Origin: Telmatactis stephensoni
Lineage: Eukaryota; Cnidaria; Anthozoa; Actiniaria; Isophelliidae
Length of the DNA: 64,000 bases
NCBI GenBank assembly: GCA_029948255.1
Contig: JALIZF010001412.1
Location: 132,501-196,500 of the forward strand
Reading direction: 5' to 3'
The position numbers and the translations under genes were made by a program. This document shows, piece by piece, positions 37,971-50,500 of this stretch (the first letter of the stretch is position 1; each line of letters opens with the position of its first letter). The notes beneath the pieces were generated by a model. It was not told the origin of the DNA. It saw only the letters and a list, made by a program, of their open reading frames with translations, and searched no databases.

Positions 37971-40900
37971 GCGCTCCGCAGAGAAAAAAAGACAATCATA
38001 AACAAAGAAAGCTATCCGGCCACAATTATCATTTTCACCTCAAAGAAACTGTTATAATTATCTGCTTTTCCACGATCCGACCTTAGTAACATATCAGACC
38101 GGGTTAACGGATTGAATATTTCGATTATCTTTTATGTAGATTTATGTATGGCGGGTGAATTGTGAGGACAGACTTGCTTTTTTCGGCACTAAGTGATCGC
38201 TCTTCTCTCTAACTGAGTGTGGCTAACAAACTCGAGTAAAATTCAGTCTCAAAATGTAACGCGGGGCGCTTAAAAATAATAATCGACACAATCGTTGTTC
38301 AGTTTTATATTTTAGTTCAGGAAAATGAGATGGTGTTTGTACTCTCGAGCATGTTTGAATGATATAGTCATTAAATGTCCAATATGAAGACTGCTCAATA
38401 ACATATCTTATTACGAGAATTGTGGAGAATCACATTCATTTTACTTTTGGAAGTCGACGTGAATAATGGCGAAAAATCATTTACTAACCTAATCTATAAA
38501 TCTTCACACTTGCTACGAATCAGACTCTCACACATTGTTATCAAAGCTCGTTGCAAGGACTGCCATTAAGTTTTGTTTAATTTTTGGACATTACAGTGAC
38601 TCAGCTGTTTCTGTAATAGTTATTTGAGTATTTCTTATCGAGTCTTATTTTTGCTTATTTCTGAATGAAGTTATTTTTTGACTGATTTCTCCGAACTTAA
38701 ACAAAGCCAACGTGCCAATCTTAATATTTGGCGTTTTATTTTAACCGTTACTCACAAAGACACATTTAAGAATATTACATTTCTCTTCTAAGTGCTAAAA
38801 AACCTGTTCTTTCCTGTATAAAAATCAAATGATTACTCAATTGCTTTAGGCTATGAAATTCCTACGTTACATTTTGGTTGCCGTGGTCTCGCTAGTGCTA
38901 CTGTTTCAGATGGAGACACTTTCAGTGATTGTTTAAGTGAACTCACAGAGAAAGACAGCCGGCTTATTTTGGTAAGTACACAACCCAAACCTCGCAGCTT
39001 AGAACTTTTATTTGTGTTCTCAAAGAAAAATAGTACGGCATGTTTTTCTATAAATCTTGGACAATTGCAATGTTTCACTATATGCTAGGTTAAAACAATC
39101 TCGAGACATCTTTTGATGACTTTACCTTACTTTGCAAGAAATGTTTTGTTTAATACATAACTAAAATACCGAGAGCCCAGAAACACATCAGATGTTCATT
39201 ATTGACAAAATAAGGGAGGTTTTGTGCAAGCAAAAAGATGTACTGCCAGTGGAAAGAAATAAAGCTGCAACTACTTGGTTTTCTTTGTTTTGCAATTTTT
39301 TTAAACAAATTTGTACAGAATTCTAAATTTCGTCCACCACACAAACGCACTAAATAAGTCAACAACTTAAGATTTGCGATTTAACGATACAAGACACTGT
39401 ACATCTATTCCAGGTTAGAAAAACGCAATTTCAGCAACAAAAAAGGTTAAAAGAACATTACTTTTAACGTTGATTTGAAGGATTTCCTATTCATGTTTAT
39501 CAGGATTTAAATAAGTGTGAAATTTTGAACCGATTTAGCGCAAATCATTACATTGCCACAATGAAGCTTGAAAATGTGAAGAAGCCAGTTTAAAGTGCAA
39601 TGTCAGTTATAGAGATGGTTAGCTTCTATGAAAATCGTTTTTCCCTTTCATTTACATGTACTGCAAGCAGTGATTGACGCTAACTTATAAAACTTTATCA
39701 TAGCCTTGGGCGTTGTGTTTTCGAAATCTACAACCCTTCGATGACTGATAAGAATTTTAAACTTTGACGATAATATCCAGTAGTTTTATAACTTTGTTTT
39801 TGGAGCTTGTATTTTTAGAACAACTTTTCAGGGTTGAAGGACAGAACAACATATTGTGCACTTTACATATGCAAGTCACAAAGTCTCCTAACCCGTCGTA
39901 CTCCATAAGAAATGAAACAATAAAAGCCATTCTTGGAGCAGTTGAACAAACAACATCTTTCGACTTCTCCCCTACAGAGTTGGAAATTTCTTTTCACTAA
40001 AAAGACGAATGGGCGTAAAGATTACACAGGGAAATCATCACAAAAACACTCTTATTTGTTTGTACGAATTTAGCGTACACTGTCCGCTCTGTGTGCTTAG
40101 AGACCACAAGCCATTAATTGAAAAGTCCCTTGTATAATTATTAAATCACTGTTCGGCTTCTAAAGTACACACTATCGTGTCCAACTGTCACTTGTAGACT
40201 TCCACAATCCTCCTAACTTTCATTTTTCTCTCCCTGTGCTCTCAAACGAAGACATTTTTTTAATAATTTGGCTCATTTTCGAATTGATCTTAATATTCAA
40301 AAACTCTGTGAATAAGAAGTAAGAAAACAAGGCTTTGTTGAATTTCATTAATATTGTTGACATTACGAGTGTTAACTTAATATGCCCGCTACTTTCCTAA
40401 TATTGCCATGAATACCTATCAAGTTGGGCCACTCTTCAAGTCAACTGAAAACGTATTAGCATAATTAGAGGTGGCTAATGTAGAAAGGAGAGAGCCGCAA
40501 TTACAATACGTTACAAGAAATCCCGGACAACGGTACGTGGTGCTAAATTTGTTACATTACTTTCACTTACTTTTAAGTTAAATAGAAAATCCTCATTTTT
40601 TTAAAAGCGTGTTTACCGTGTGATATAAGTCATTAATAGAGCCAGAAGATGTAACATTTATGCTAGGAAGAACTGATTTCTCCATGACAACTTTATGTTT
40701 CTGTATTATAACCGTATTCTACATACAAAGAGCACTTTAAAGGCTTTAGCCCAGCCTCACTTTGGCTTGTCATTCAAAACTAATTCAACTCATTCAATTA
40801 AATTTTGTCTGAAGAATGATATTCCAGGCTCAACAATATTGAACGGAAAGAAATTGTTTTAACCTATATATACCATGATTGCCCAGCGCATTGAAATCAG

Positions 40901-42204
40901 TCAGTTTTGATATGAGTTCGTCTGTGTAAATCCCTCGAAAACTATTATCCTGCAACTGATAAAGTGCTTCAGAGGTCCTTTCATAGATTTGAATTGTCAC
41001 ACAACAGTTGCTTGCAGGTTCCAGTAACGAAAGACAGATTTTCCGAAACGGCGTGATAACATTACAGAACAAAAGAACTTTTTGAAGACTGGGCTCATCA
41101 TTCGAAAATGTTACTTTTCGTGTTTGTGTTTTTAAGCTTAAAAAATCTAAAATCAATTCAAACCGAAATTGCCTTAGGGTTAGGGTTTTTTTTCAAGAGT
41201 CCAAGCGTTTTTAAACCGACCATAATTTCCCGCATGCATAAATTGTGCGCATAAAAATGCAAATTTGGACATACAAAGCGTCTCCGCTCTCAATAGCCCT
41301 AATTTTGTAACGTGGTTATTTATCAAATTTCATTTTGCTCAGATTTCAATTACATTTATTACCATTAAGCCATTGAGAAATCGTGATCGTCAGGCTCAGA
41401 AAGAGCAGTTTTTTCAAATAAATTTTAAATTAGTACTAAGCGTATTTCTCCTATTATTTCCCAGTAGGTCTTGTGTTTCTTGTAGGTCTCGATCTCTTTT
41501 TTTCGTAGCCTGATAAAATTAGCTAACAATTATTTTTTTATCATTTTTTCTCGAATTTGCTGACACCCACACAACAGTTATCAAGTTAACTGACATTCAT
41601 CCTAGTCTACAGAAGACCATGTTAGGGTATATATATATATATATATATATATATCCAGATTAGAAAACATCCTACTAATACTTCTAAAATTAATTTACAT
41701 GTCAGTTAAAAATTATTTTCAAAGTTTGCAAAGTAATTTCAATTTTGCACGTATTTAATTTGTTTCCTGTGGCCGACTAAGACGTCAGTCCAAAGACAAG
41801 TTTACGGTAAACATTTATGAAAGACAGTTTGATTCTAATAACTTTTTGAAAATCTGTCTTATTTCAAATGGGTTTTTTTGTTGATAGACCGAGTAAATAG
41901 GAATAAACTGTTTTATGGCTTAGATTTCTGTAGACACAGCTGCGAGGATCAATAACACAAACGGACCCGTCATAATTGAAAACAAAATACAAGAAAGAAC
42001 AGGAATAATCACTTAATATATCGGTCAATTTGTTAAATCTCCAGCCAATACATTAAATATTCCCATAAGATGATATAAGATCCATCGTCGTAGAGATAAA
42101 AAAAAACCTAAATCTGTCGTTAGTGTTTTGGTAATAATATTATTTAAAAAAGTACAGTTCTTGCTTTATTGTTCTTTTCTTCCGTCTTCAAACAAAGCGC
42201 TCAG

Positions 42205-42310
42205 TGGCGGGAAATTCTATAAGGTCGTGTCGTCTGATTGGCTACTTGGTTGTCAGTCGATATCTGAATCAATCCTTGTGGTACTGTCGTGAAATGTTTT
42301 TAGCGGGAAA
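42205..42310. promoter_or_regulatory. Cluster of E2F-like and inverted CCAAT motifs
   Basis: TGGCGGGAAA at 42205, GATTGGCT at 42236 and GCGGGAAA at 42303 lie within about 105 bp, a promoter-like combination. Short motifs in a large window can coincide by chance. Confidence 0.25.
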
Positions 42311-44292
42311 TAGCCTCACCCACGTTGTGCTAAACAAAAGAGTGGTAGAAAGTCGATAGTCTTTTCTTACTACACAATTATATGCATAAAATAATCTTTT
42401 ATTTCGTTCTCTATTTACTTCATGAGAGTCCAAACTTCAAATGAATAATTGATGAAATAGGGACAAATACTGATGAATCAAGTCAGTTTGCTTGTTGATT
42501 AGTATTCGTTGCTAACACCCAATTTGTTGCCGAGAAATTACTCTTACGTTCTAAAAAGGATTTTAGCTAACGGTGCACACATCGAAAGGAACTAGTGTTA
42601 GTCTATTAAAGTAAAATCCAATCTTGGAGAACACCGATATCAGCACATATATATTTTGTGTAATTTATTAAAACTAATCAAGATGGAGCTCATGGAGCTT
42701 GCTATAAAGCTAGATCCCAGTAAATCCTGTATCGCGGATCAGTCGTTACCAGTCATTCGATCGAATATGGAATCTGTCCCTTACTGTAAAGGGTTTTTTG
42801 GTTCCTTTGTTTTCTTTTTTCACCTCTATTCATCTTTTTCCTTTTCTAGCACTCTCATTTCATCTAAATTCTCTTAATTCAACATGGGTTGTAGGACTCG
42901 AGAATGCAGGGAGCTGTACAGCAAAGGTGTGACTTTCTAGGTATATATGTATATATATATATATAGGCACTGTACATGTTTTTGTAAAAGTGGGAGAAGC
43001 CAACGGTACGAAAGTACAGAAGGGCACTGAGCTACGATACAGCCAATCACGAGCCAATACGGGTTATAGATGGAGGAGAAAATCGTACTTTCAACATAAA
43101 CTGTTTTGCAGGCAGTGTTATTGTAAATATATTGCCTACTCGGATAAGAACCTGTTGCTAGACGTCTCTTTTAATTTCTCAATTCAAAGTTTAATTCAGC
43201 ATCTAACAAAAATATCGCAATATAATATAAGACACACGTATTTGGAAAGCAGTTATTTACAAATAGGATTCAGCAAAATTGTTCGCACTAATTAGAAAAA
43301 CCAAAACCTGAAGACTCCACTAAGTTTTTTGAATTAAGTTTCTGTAATCATTTAAGACGTTCAACTTGAGTTTAGTTACTGAACCGCTTTTCAATTTATT
43401 CTGAATTATGAATGAAGTCGAAAACTTAAAATTACTGAACTCTTCTTTAATGTTATTGTCCAATCAAATTAAGTAATAAGAGGAAGGTTCTGTCGTTTTA
43501 ACTCTGAGAGACAATCAATGAAGCAATGAAAAACACTACAATGGTACCAATATGGAAGAGCTGAATTCAGCCATATAAATAGACTATAGTCTGGCTGTCT
43601 CCGTAGATAAAAGCTGTCGAAGCAAGAAACTTTTAAAATCGCAGGAAACAGTACAAACAAATTAATAACACAACCGTAATTACCAATCAAGTCTTTGGAG
43701 GATTAGCTTCACTTGACGGAGCCATTTTATTATATTTTTAGCAGTTTTAGGAACGTTGTTTGAATGACTTTTTTTAATTTCCAAACGGGTTACAACAAGT
43801 CATTCTTATGACAATTTCAAATGATAATATGATGATGTTGAACTCTACGAATAAACATCAATAAAGCGATATTCCATAGCAGTGGGGATTCTCTATTTTA
43901 TGTTATTATAAGAGCAAGTTGCTATATAAAGAAAGAGAACGAATTACCATCTGGCCGGACACAGCTAGAAGCTGTACCGAAAACCTGCCGCCTTAAATAA
44001 CATAGGAGAATAACATCAGTCAATTCAACTGACATTCACCTATTTGCCCTATTTATATCTAAGATAGTTTGAGTGAGGTAAGTGGAAAGAAAGTAAAATG
44101 GAAAGACTATCAGGGAAAAACAAGAAAGAAAGCATGCAAGGATGAAATCATTTCAAAATTAAGGAAGAGGGGGAGCACAAAGGCTAATGATCAAAGAAAA
44201 AAGTATATATTATTTGAGAGAGTGAGAAAAGAGAGAAGAATACCGGGAAACAATGGAAGGAAGAAAGAAGCAGCAAAGAAAAGAAGGAGGGA

Positions 44293-44295
44293 GGA

Positions 44296-44378
<83 letters not shown>

Positions 44379-44403
44379 GGAAGTAGGAAGCTAGAAAGAA
44401 CTG

Positions 44404-44474
<71 letters not shown>
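44293..44474. repeat. (GAAA)n microsatellite in two blocks
   Basis: Blocks at about 44293-44378 and 44407-44474, with GGAA variants downstream to about 44530. The Lys/Arg/Glu or Phe/Leu/Ser frames here are repeat artefacts. Confidence 0.95.
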
Positions 44475-44539
44475 AGGGAGGGAAGGAAGGAAGGAATGAA
44501 AGGAAGGAAGGAAGGAATTAAGGGAAGAAGGGAAGAAAG

Positions 44540-47500
44540 ACTAGAATATAGTAAATTTAAAAGACAACCATAAATTTGCATTTTCCGGCATAACCCAAAC
44601 GCTTATTGCCTTATTAATTAACTTCAACTGAATTTCGTTTTCCAACTTCTGACACCCTTTACAGTAAAATCCATTTTAAACTGACTCAATTTACAGTTTT
44701 TGAATTAAGATTTTTTTCAACAGAATGCATGTACGATGTCGAAAGGAATAGAAAATGATTGAAAATTGTATTTGGAGCGTCGATGAATTAACATTAGCTT
44801 TAATGAAGTCACTGACTGAGTATAGTAAGAAGTGTGTTCATGTAACGGAAATAATTTTTTTATTAATTTACGAAACATGTTACTAAATATAATAACGATG
44901 GGCTGCAAGTGTTACTCGCTGGCTGGCTGAATCAACAAATCGACTTTCTTCATGACTTGAATACTATGGTTTAGATAGTTTTTGACACAAGCAATCGTGT
45001 CTCCTGCAGGTGTATGCAAACCCACCAAGTCCAAGATTACTTGAAAGATACTCAGTTTCCAAACAATAAAACCTCGTCGAAAACCCAAGTATTGATAATT
45101 CGCTTCCTAGAAAGGGATTACTTGTTTTTGTGTTTTTCGTTTTTTGTTAATAATGAATAAAAGGATTTGTAGGGTATGATATTCTTGATACATCGTTCGA
45201 TGCGGTGCGGGTTTTGTGCAAATTCAGCTGTCGATGTCATATAGCTATCGATCTTCATGGAGGCCATCCGATCCGACTAAATATTTTAAAATGTACTTTG
45301 CGGAGTCTAGAGAAAAAAACCCAAGCATTTTGCGTTGTTCGAGGTCAAAAAAGGCGTGTCTAGTAAACTGATAGTTGGCAATGATAATCTAACATCGTCA
45401 GAATTAGAATTTATCATTCTGATTGCAGCAATTAATTGTCCATTGAGTAAACTTCGATGTAGAGATCGGTTGTTCCAGGCAAATTTAGAATTAGTTATTG
45501 TCGTGTATTTTATAGTCATGTCGTGTCAGTTGCTTTGGCAATGTCATGAGTTAAGAATGCTAATTCAATCAATAACGTATCGATGTTGAATTTTCACGGT
45601 CATAACAATTTCTCTTTTCCACGTCAAATGATTGTGTTTATTTATAATTTAGATGCCTTCAGGTGATAACATAAGAAAACGAGTCAATTTATCTAGTTAT
45701 AAACCAACTTTAAAAAATAAAAGTCATCAAGCCTGCAAAACAAGGGAAAAGCAATTTCCAGCAAAATTTGCCTTTGGTAATTATTTAGGGACATCGCTAA
45801 AAACAATTACAATAAGACTTCCTTGCATGTGTAAGCGAACTTTATAAGAATACAAATCCACTTTCGATCGATATTTAAGTTCTACACCAAAATTGCTACT
45901 CAATATTCCATCCAAACCTTTATTTTGAATTAAGAAAACTATTTGCATCTTGCGTGCTTAACAATATTATATTTTCCAGTGAAATAAAAGCATTACATAT
46001 GAGTAAGGATAGACTAGAAGCTTAGCCGAGGACATGGAATATCTTGAACCAACAAATTTTGTGGTTAGGAGAGATTATTTAGCAACACTAGATATTTCCA
46101 CGTAAAAATAAAGTGAAAGATATACCAACACAATAGATAGTCTATAAAAAATACGAAAATTACTTGAAACATTTGAAATAAGTGCAAATGTTTCAAATTA
46201 GGAATTTAAAATGTTTTGATTCAGTTCAAGACCAAACCAAAAACCATATTCAGTATTTATATCATGATTGCAGGATGCTGATTTTTCTGGCCGGACCAAT
46301 TGAATATTCAGCATGTTTCAATAATGTATTTCTTGGTATTTCTCTCTAGCTACATTTCGTTTGTTTTGCCTTCTTTTGATATATATGGCCATTCTATACA
46401 AGGAATGAAAAAACACTACATATAAAATTGACTGGCTTAAGGGTTTTCTAGATTTATCAAATTCGCATGGAAATTTGCGTTTAAAATTGATAAGAAGTTG
46501 GTAATGACTGTTTGCTGTCCAAATACATCATCGGTAAAACCACCTCAAGTTTAAACATTAGATAGAAAAAGTCAACGTTTTCCGACTTTTTAAATTAGAG
46601 ATAATGCGAATATGGTCATATAACGGCAAAAATCTAAAGTACAATACTTCATTTGTGTCAAGTCTGACAATAAACCGACAATGGCTACTAGCCGGGATTG
46701 AATTATTGCAGAAATAATTCGGAAATAAAACTAATTGTTTGATCCTGTAACTTTGAAGGTCTTCATTTTAATGGCTTCTTTATAGGAAATTAAAAGCAGG
46801 GAACAATAGCGGACTTTAATCGTATCGCTCAACAATTCACATTCATGAGTGATGACTTGTGGACATTGTAAGACATACTCTTCGTATGTACTCCGTCTTC
46901 CATCTTAAATATAAAGCTGTCAATCATGTATTTTCAGCGTTCAATTTGATTGAAAGACGCCGAAGTAAACGTAGAATGTATATGAACTAGTAATAACAGT
47001 GAAGTAAAATTGAAAAGATACAATAAGTGTTATCTGCTCTGAATCAATCCAGCTGAACTATTTAGTTGACAATTTCTGTAATATTCCCGATTTTTTTTGT
47101 TTGATAAACAATTGTGTGGCAAGAAAGCGATGGCGCAGATTTCCCGCCTGAATCAATAGTAATAAATATTCCCAAGCAAACATTGAATGGTTAACTATCT
47201 TTCTACGTACCGAAAACAATACATAACGAACGCTTGTTATTCATTTAAGCCTTGTTATAGTCCGAATTTATCAGATCCGGTGCCAAAAAGAGGTCTCCTT
47301 GAGTGAAATATTGCTTGTGGAGTTTCAAGGGTGACTGGCGGAGTTTCTTCGTCGCAACACCTTTCAGTTTTCCAACACGTGCAAGGGATACAGCGGCACT
47401 CAATTCATTTTGCAAAAGAAAACGCTTAACTGTCACTTGCCCTAGACACATTTGGAAGGACGCAGTTTGCTTGGATTTGGTCCTCAAGCTACGAGCTTTT

Positions 47501-50500
47501 AATCGGTACTTTTTTTGGTTTTGCACAACAGCTCTTGAAAACCTATTACAAGTTTGCTTGAGTTCTAAGGAGAACTGCGAGGTACGTACTAGTTGTTTGA
47601 ATTGCGAATCACATCAAAAAGGAAATGAAAACAATTTATTTTGAGATTACAAAAAGTTTTGCCTAAAAGTGTTAAAAAACAATTGTAATAAATTGGTTTG
47701 TTGTTTTCGTATTTTTTTCTCGAGGTGTTCTTTCGTAAAATCATCTACCTCGAGGCAAACCAAATGTCATTTTCCTTGACCCAACAGCAAAAGCACTCCT
47801 GAAAATCTGTTTTCGACTGGTCTTCATCTTGTTAAAGCTATCATTATTTAAGGAAGTGCTGTAAAGGGGGTTTTCTTTTCTGAAGTGCAACTTTGCATAG
47901 CCCGAGGCTAAATTCCTAAATAAGTCAACTATAGCAACACGAATCTGGTGTACCGTGAAACCTTGACATACAGGTACCGGCCTGTCATCTTCTCTGATTA
48001 CTTCTATAATTTAGAAACGTGTTGAAACTGTATTTCAAAGTAAATCCTAAAGTACAGGAACAAGTACCGGTTTCTCACATTGCAATAATCAAAGTAAGCC
48101 CCTTATTACTAAAAGCATCACGAATTCGATTTACTAAACGTAAAAGGAGCAGTTGAAGAACAAAAACTGAAGTTTTGAAATGTAGCTTTTTGGGTAAGTA
48201 GTTAAATCGTTGTTTCTCCAGTCGTCGACAATAAGATGTTGATTTCTTCAAAATGTACAAGTACCCTTACATTTTCAAGTTCAAATCAACTATTGTCTAA
48301 TTCAAGTCTCGTATGTGTCCAAGTCATGTTGGCAACTTTGTTTTGCTTTCATGAATAAATGTTTTCTTCTTTGTCGCTGTCGTTTTGATATCGAAATTAT
48401 TTTGTTTACTACAAACTAGCCTGGTAACTCATTTATTAAACATACCTTTAGTACACGTGTTAGTAAAAACATATCCTTTATAGTTTTCATCATTGGGCCC
48501 TTTCCCTTTTATGTGAAAGTCCACAGGTCCCCTTGTACAAGAAAGACACTATACTTTTATCTGCTCATTTGATTAAACTGCCCCAGAACTTCCAGAACAG
48601 CAAATCGAGTCTTGCGAAATAATTACCACCAGCCGAACGTTGTTAGTTGAGACCATCCGAGCCAGGCTGTTTATAAACATTCAGGCTCTATATGCCAGTG
48701 AATGGCTCGAGATCTCAATAGGCTTGTGTTAGTAGGATTCATTGTAAGACAACTTTTTACGGACACATTTTCTAAAGATAGAATAAAGACATTGTTCTAA
48801 TAGCGATTTTTCAGTCACGTTTTGAAATTGATGTGTCTATTACTATAAGATTAAACAACTAATCAATAGGCTTTTTATAAAGTGAGAACAATGGAGCTTG
48901 GCATGAAAGAAATAACAGTGGCGGTACATATACACTCATTTTAGTTAGAAAATAGACTTAGTTGCTGTCAAAACAAGCTTAATTGAAAGAAAATAAAAGA
49001 ATCAGTGAAGTCTTTATGAATTGCATTTTGCCTGCCCGCTGAGAGACCCCCAAACCGCTCTCTGGAGGACCACTCTCTAAGTATTTTAATAGTTTTAAGT
49101 AACCATGCACCGGTTATCTTTTTTGATTTACTTCTTTTTGTCTTAATTTTAAAATTGATAAGTCAAATTTACTCAGTTTTGGACTTTTATACTTGAAAAC
49201 TTTTCACCTCGTAAATTTTACTTAGTTGCAATAAATGTGTTTTCGTTCAAGAAGACCCCCCTAGCGTTCGATTGCCGTAGCATTCAGTTGACACTCGAAA
49301 GGTTTCTAAAAGGCAGAACGAACTTGTCGAGAAAATGATCCATTTACATAGTTAATGTGTTTATCGGGGGAAGAACTACTCCTGGACCTTAAATAGAAAT
49401 CTCAATAAAAGGACGAAAACAGCAGTAAAAACAAAACAAAACAAATTTAAACAAAAAACAGCCGGTTTTAACAGATATTGGGATAAAAGTAAAAGCGCTG
49501 GTGAATATTGGAAATAAGATGAAAACGGGAAAATCCGCTTGACAGTATTGGAAAGTGTCCGTTATGCTTAGAAATATGATTGACATTACTTATGTTGAAA
49601 GACTGATTAATTGCTTTGACGCTGTCCTTCTCGAAATGTTCAAAACGAAAAGAACATCACATTAGTTTTGCTGCCCTCAAGGCTTGTAGTAGAGTATAAA
49701 AGGAATTACAAAAGATTGCATTGCATTTTAGCGTAATCTCCTCGATTAAATGCTCTTTATTTTCAAGTTTGTGCTACTTTCACACGAATTTCAGGGCATA
49801 AATAAGGATGATTAATTTGTGCCGTCTCCAAGTCTTATTTTCTCATGTGTGTTGTATCACAAATGAATAAAGAGATGGAGCTGAGTGAAATTCTTGAAAC
49901 TAGCAGGATAAACGGCCTGACAATCTACGATCTCTAAACATCGTTTTTCGTGTACATAGACTCTGTTGTTTAATTAAAAGAGACAATATTACATTTTTCG
50001 TTCAAATGAAAATAGTGGCAAACAAATTACGGGAGATTCATTTGCCTGGGTTTATTTACGTATTTGCAGGTGAACGTAAAGAAAAACGGCCAACCATTGA
50101 CTTGGTTAACTTAGTGAACTCGAGTGCCATACACCAAAGATATTGTCTAAATTTGTAAACAAAACCCCAATTCCCTGTTATAGATCAGGATTTCCATTTC
50201 AAAATTCCGAGTGTTCGATGATCACATGATTAATAAATGTACCGTTAGCCGATGTTGGATGATTATTCATTTTCAAGCTTTTTGCTGTCTGTTGTTGTCG
50301 ACGAAATTCTTCACAGCCGAAATGAATATAGGCCGGGCACCTGTCTGTAGCTTGTCCCTACCTTTCGACATCTCTGACAATTGACTTACTTAAGTTATTA
50401 AGAAAGCAATTATGAAAGAAATCTCTCTTCCGAAGTAAATGAAATTTCTCTTCTTGGCTGACATTACTTCTTGAGGGGACCAGGGTAATGGGGTTCAAAT

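Larger units (their letters stand above)
36930..44292. other. Intergenic, no gene recognised
   Basis: Contains (TA)n at 41629-41655 and at about 42941-42965, a TATA-like box at 37963-37970 and a cluster of E2F/CCAAT-like motifs at 42205-42310. Open frames are short and not domain-like. Confidence 0.55.

Noticed and set aside
41174..41185. Two TTAGGG telomere units
   Set aside because: Only two copies; expected by chance at this length.
42676..42877. Frame starting MELMELAIKLDPSK with good ATG context, about 370 bp after the E2F-like cluster
   Set aside because: Becomes a Phe/Ser-rich low-complexity tail and has no recognised homologue; too weak to call an exon.
44069..44581. Long Lys/Arg/Glu and Ser/Phe/Leu frames on both strands
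   Set aside because: Produced by the (GAAA)n repeat.
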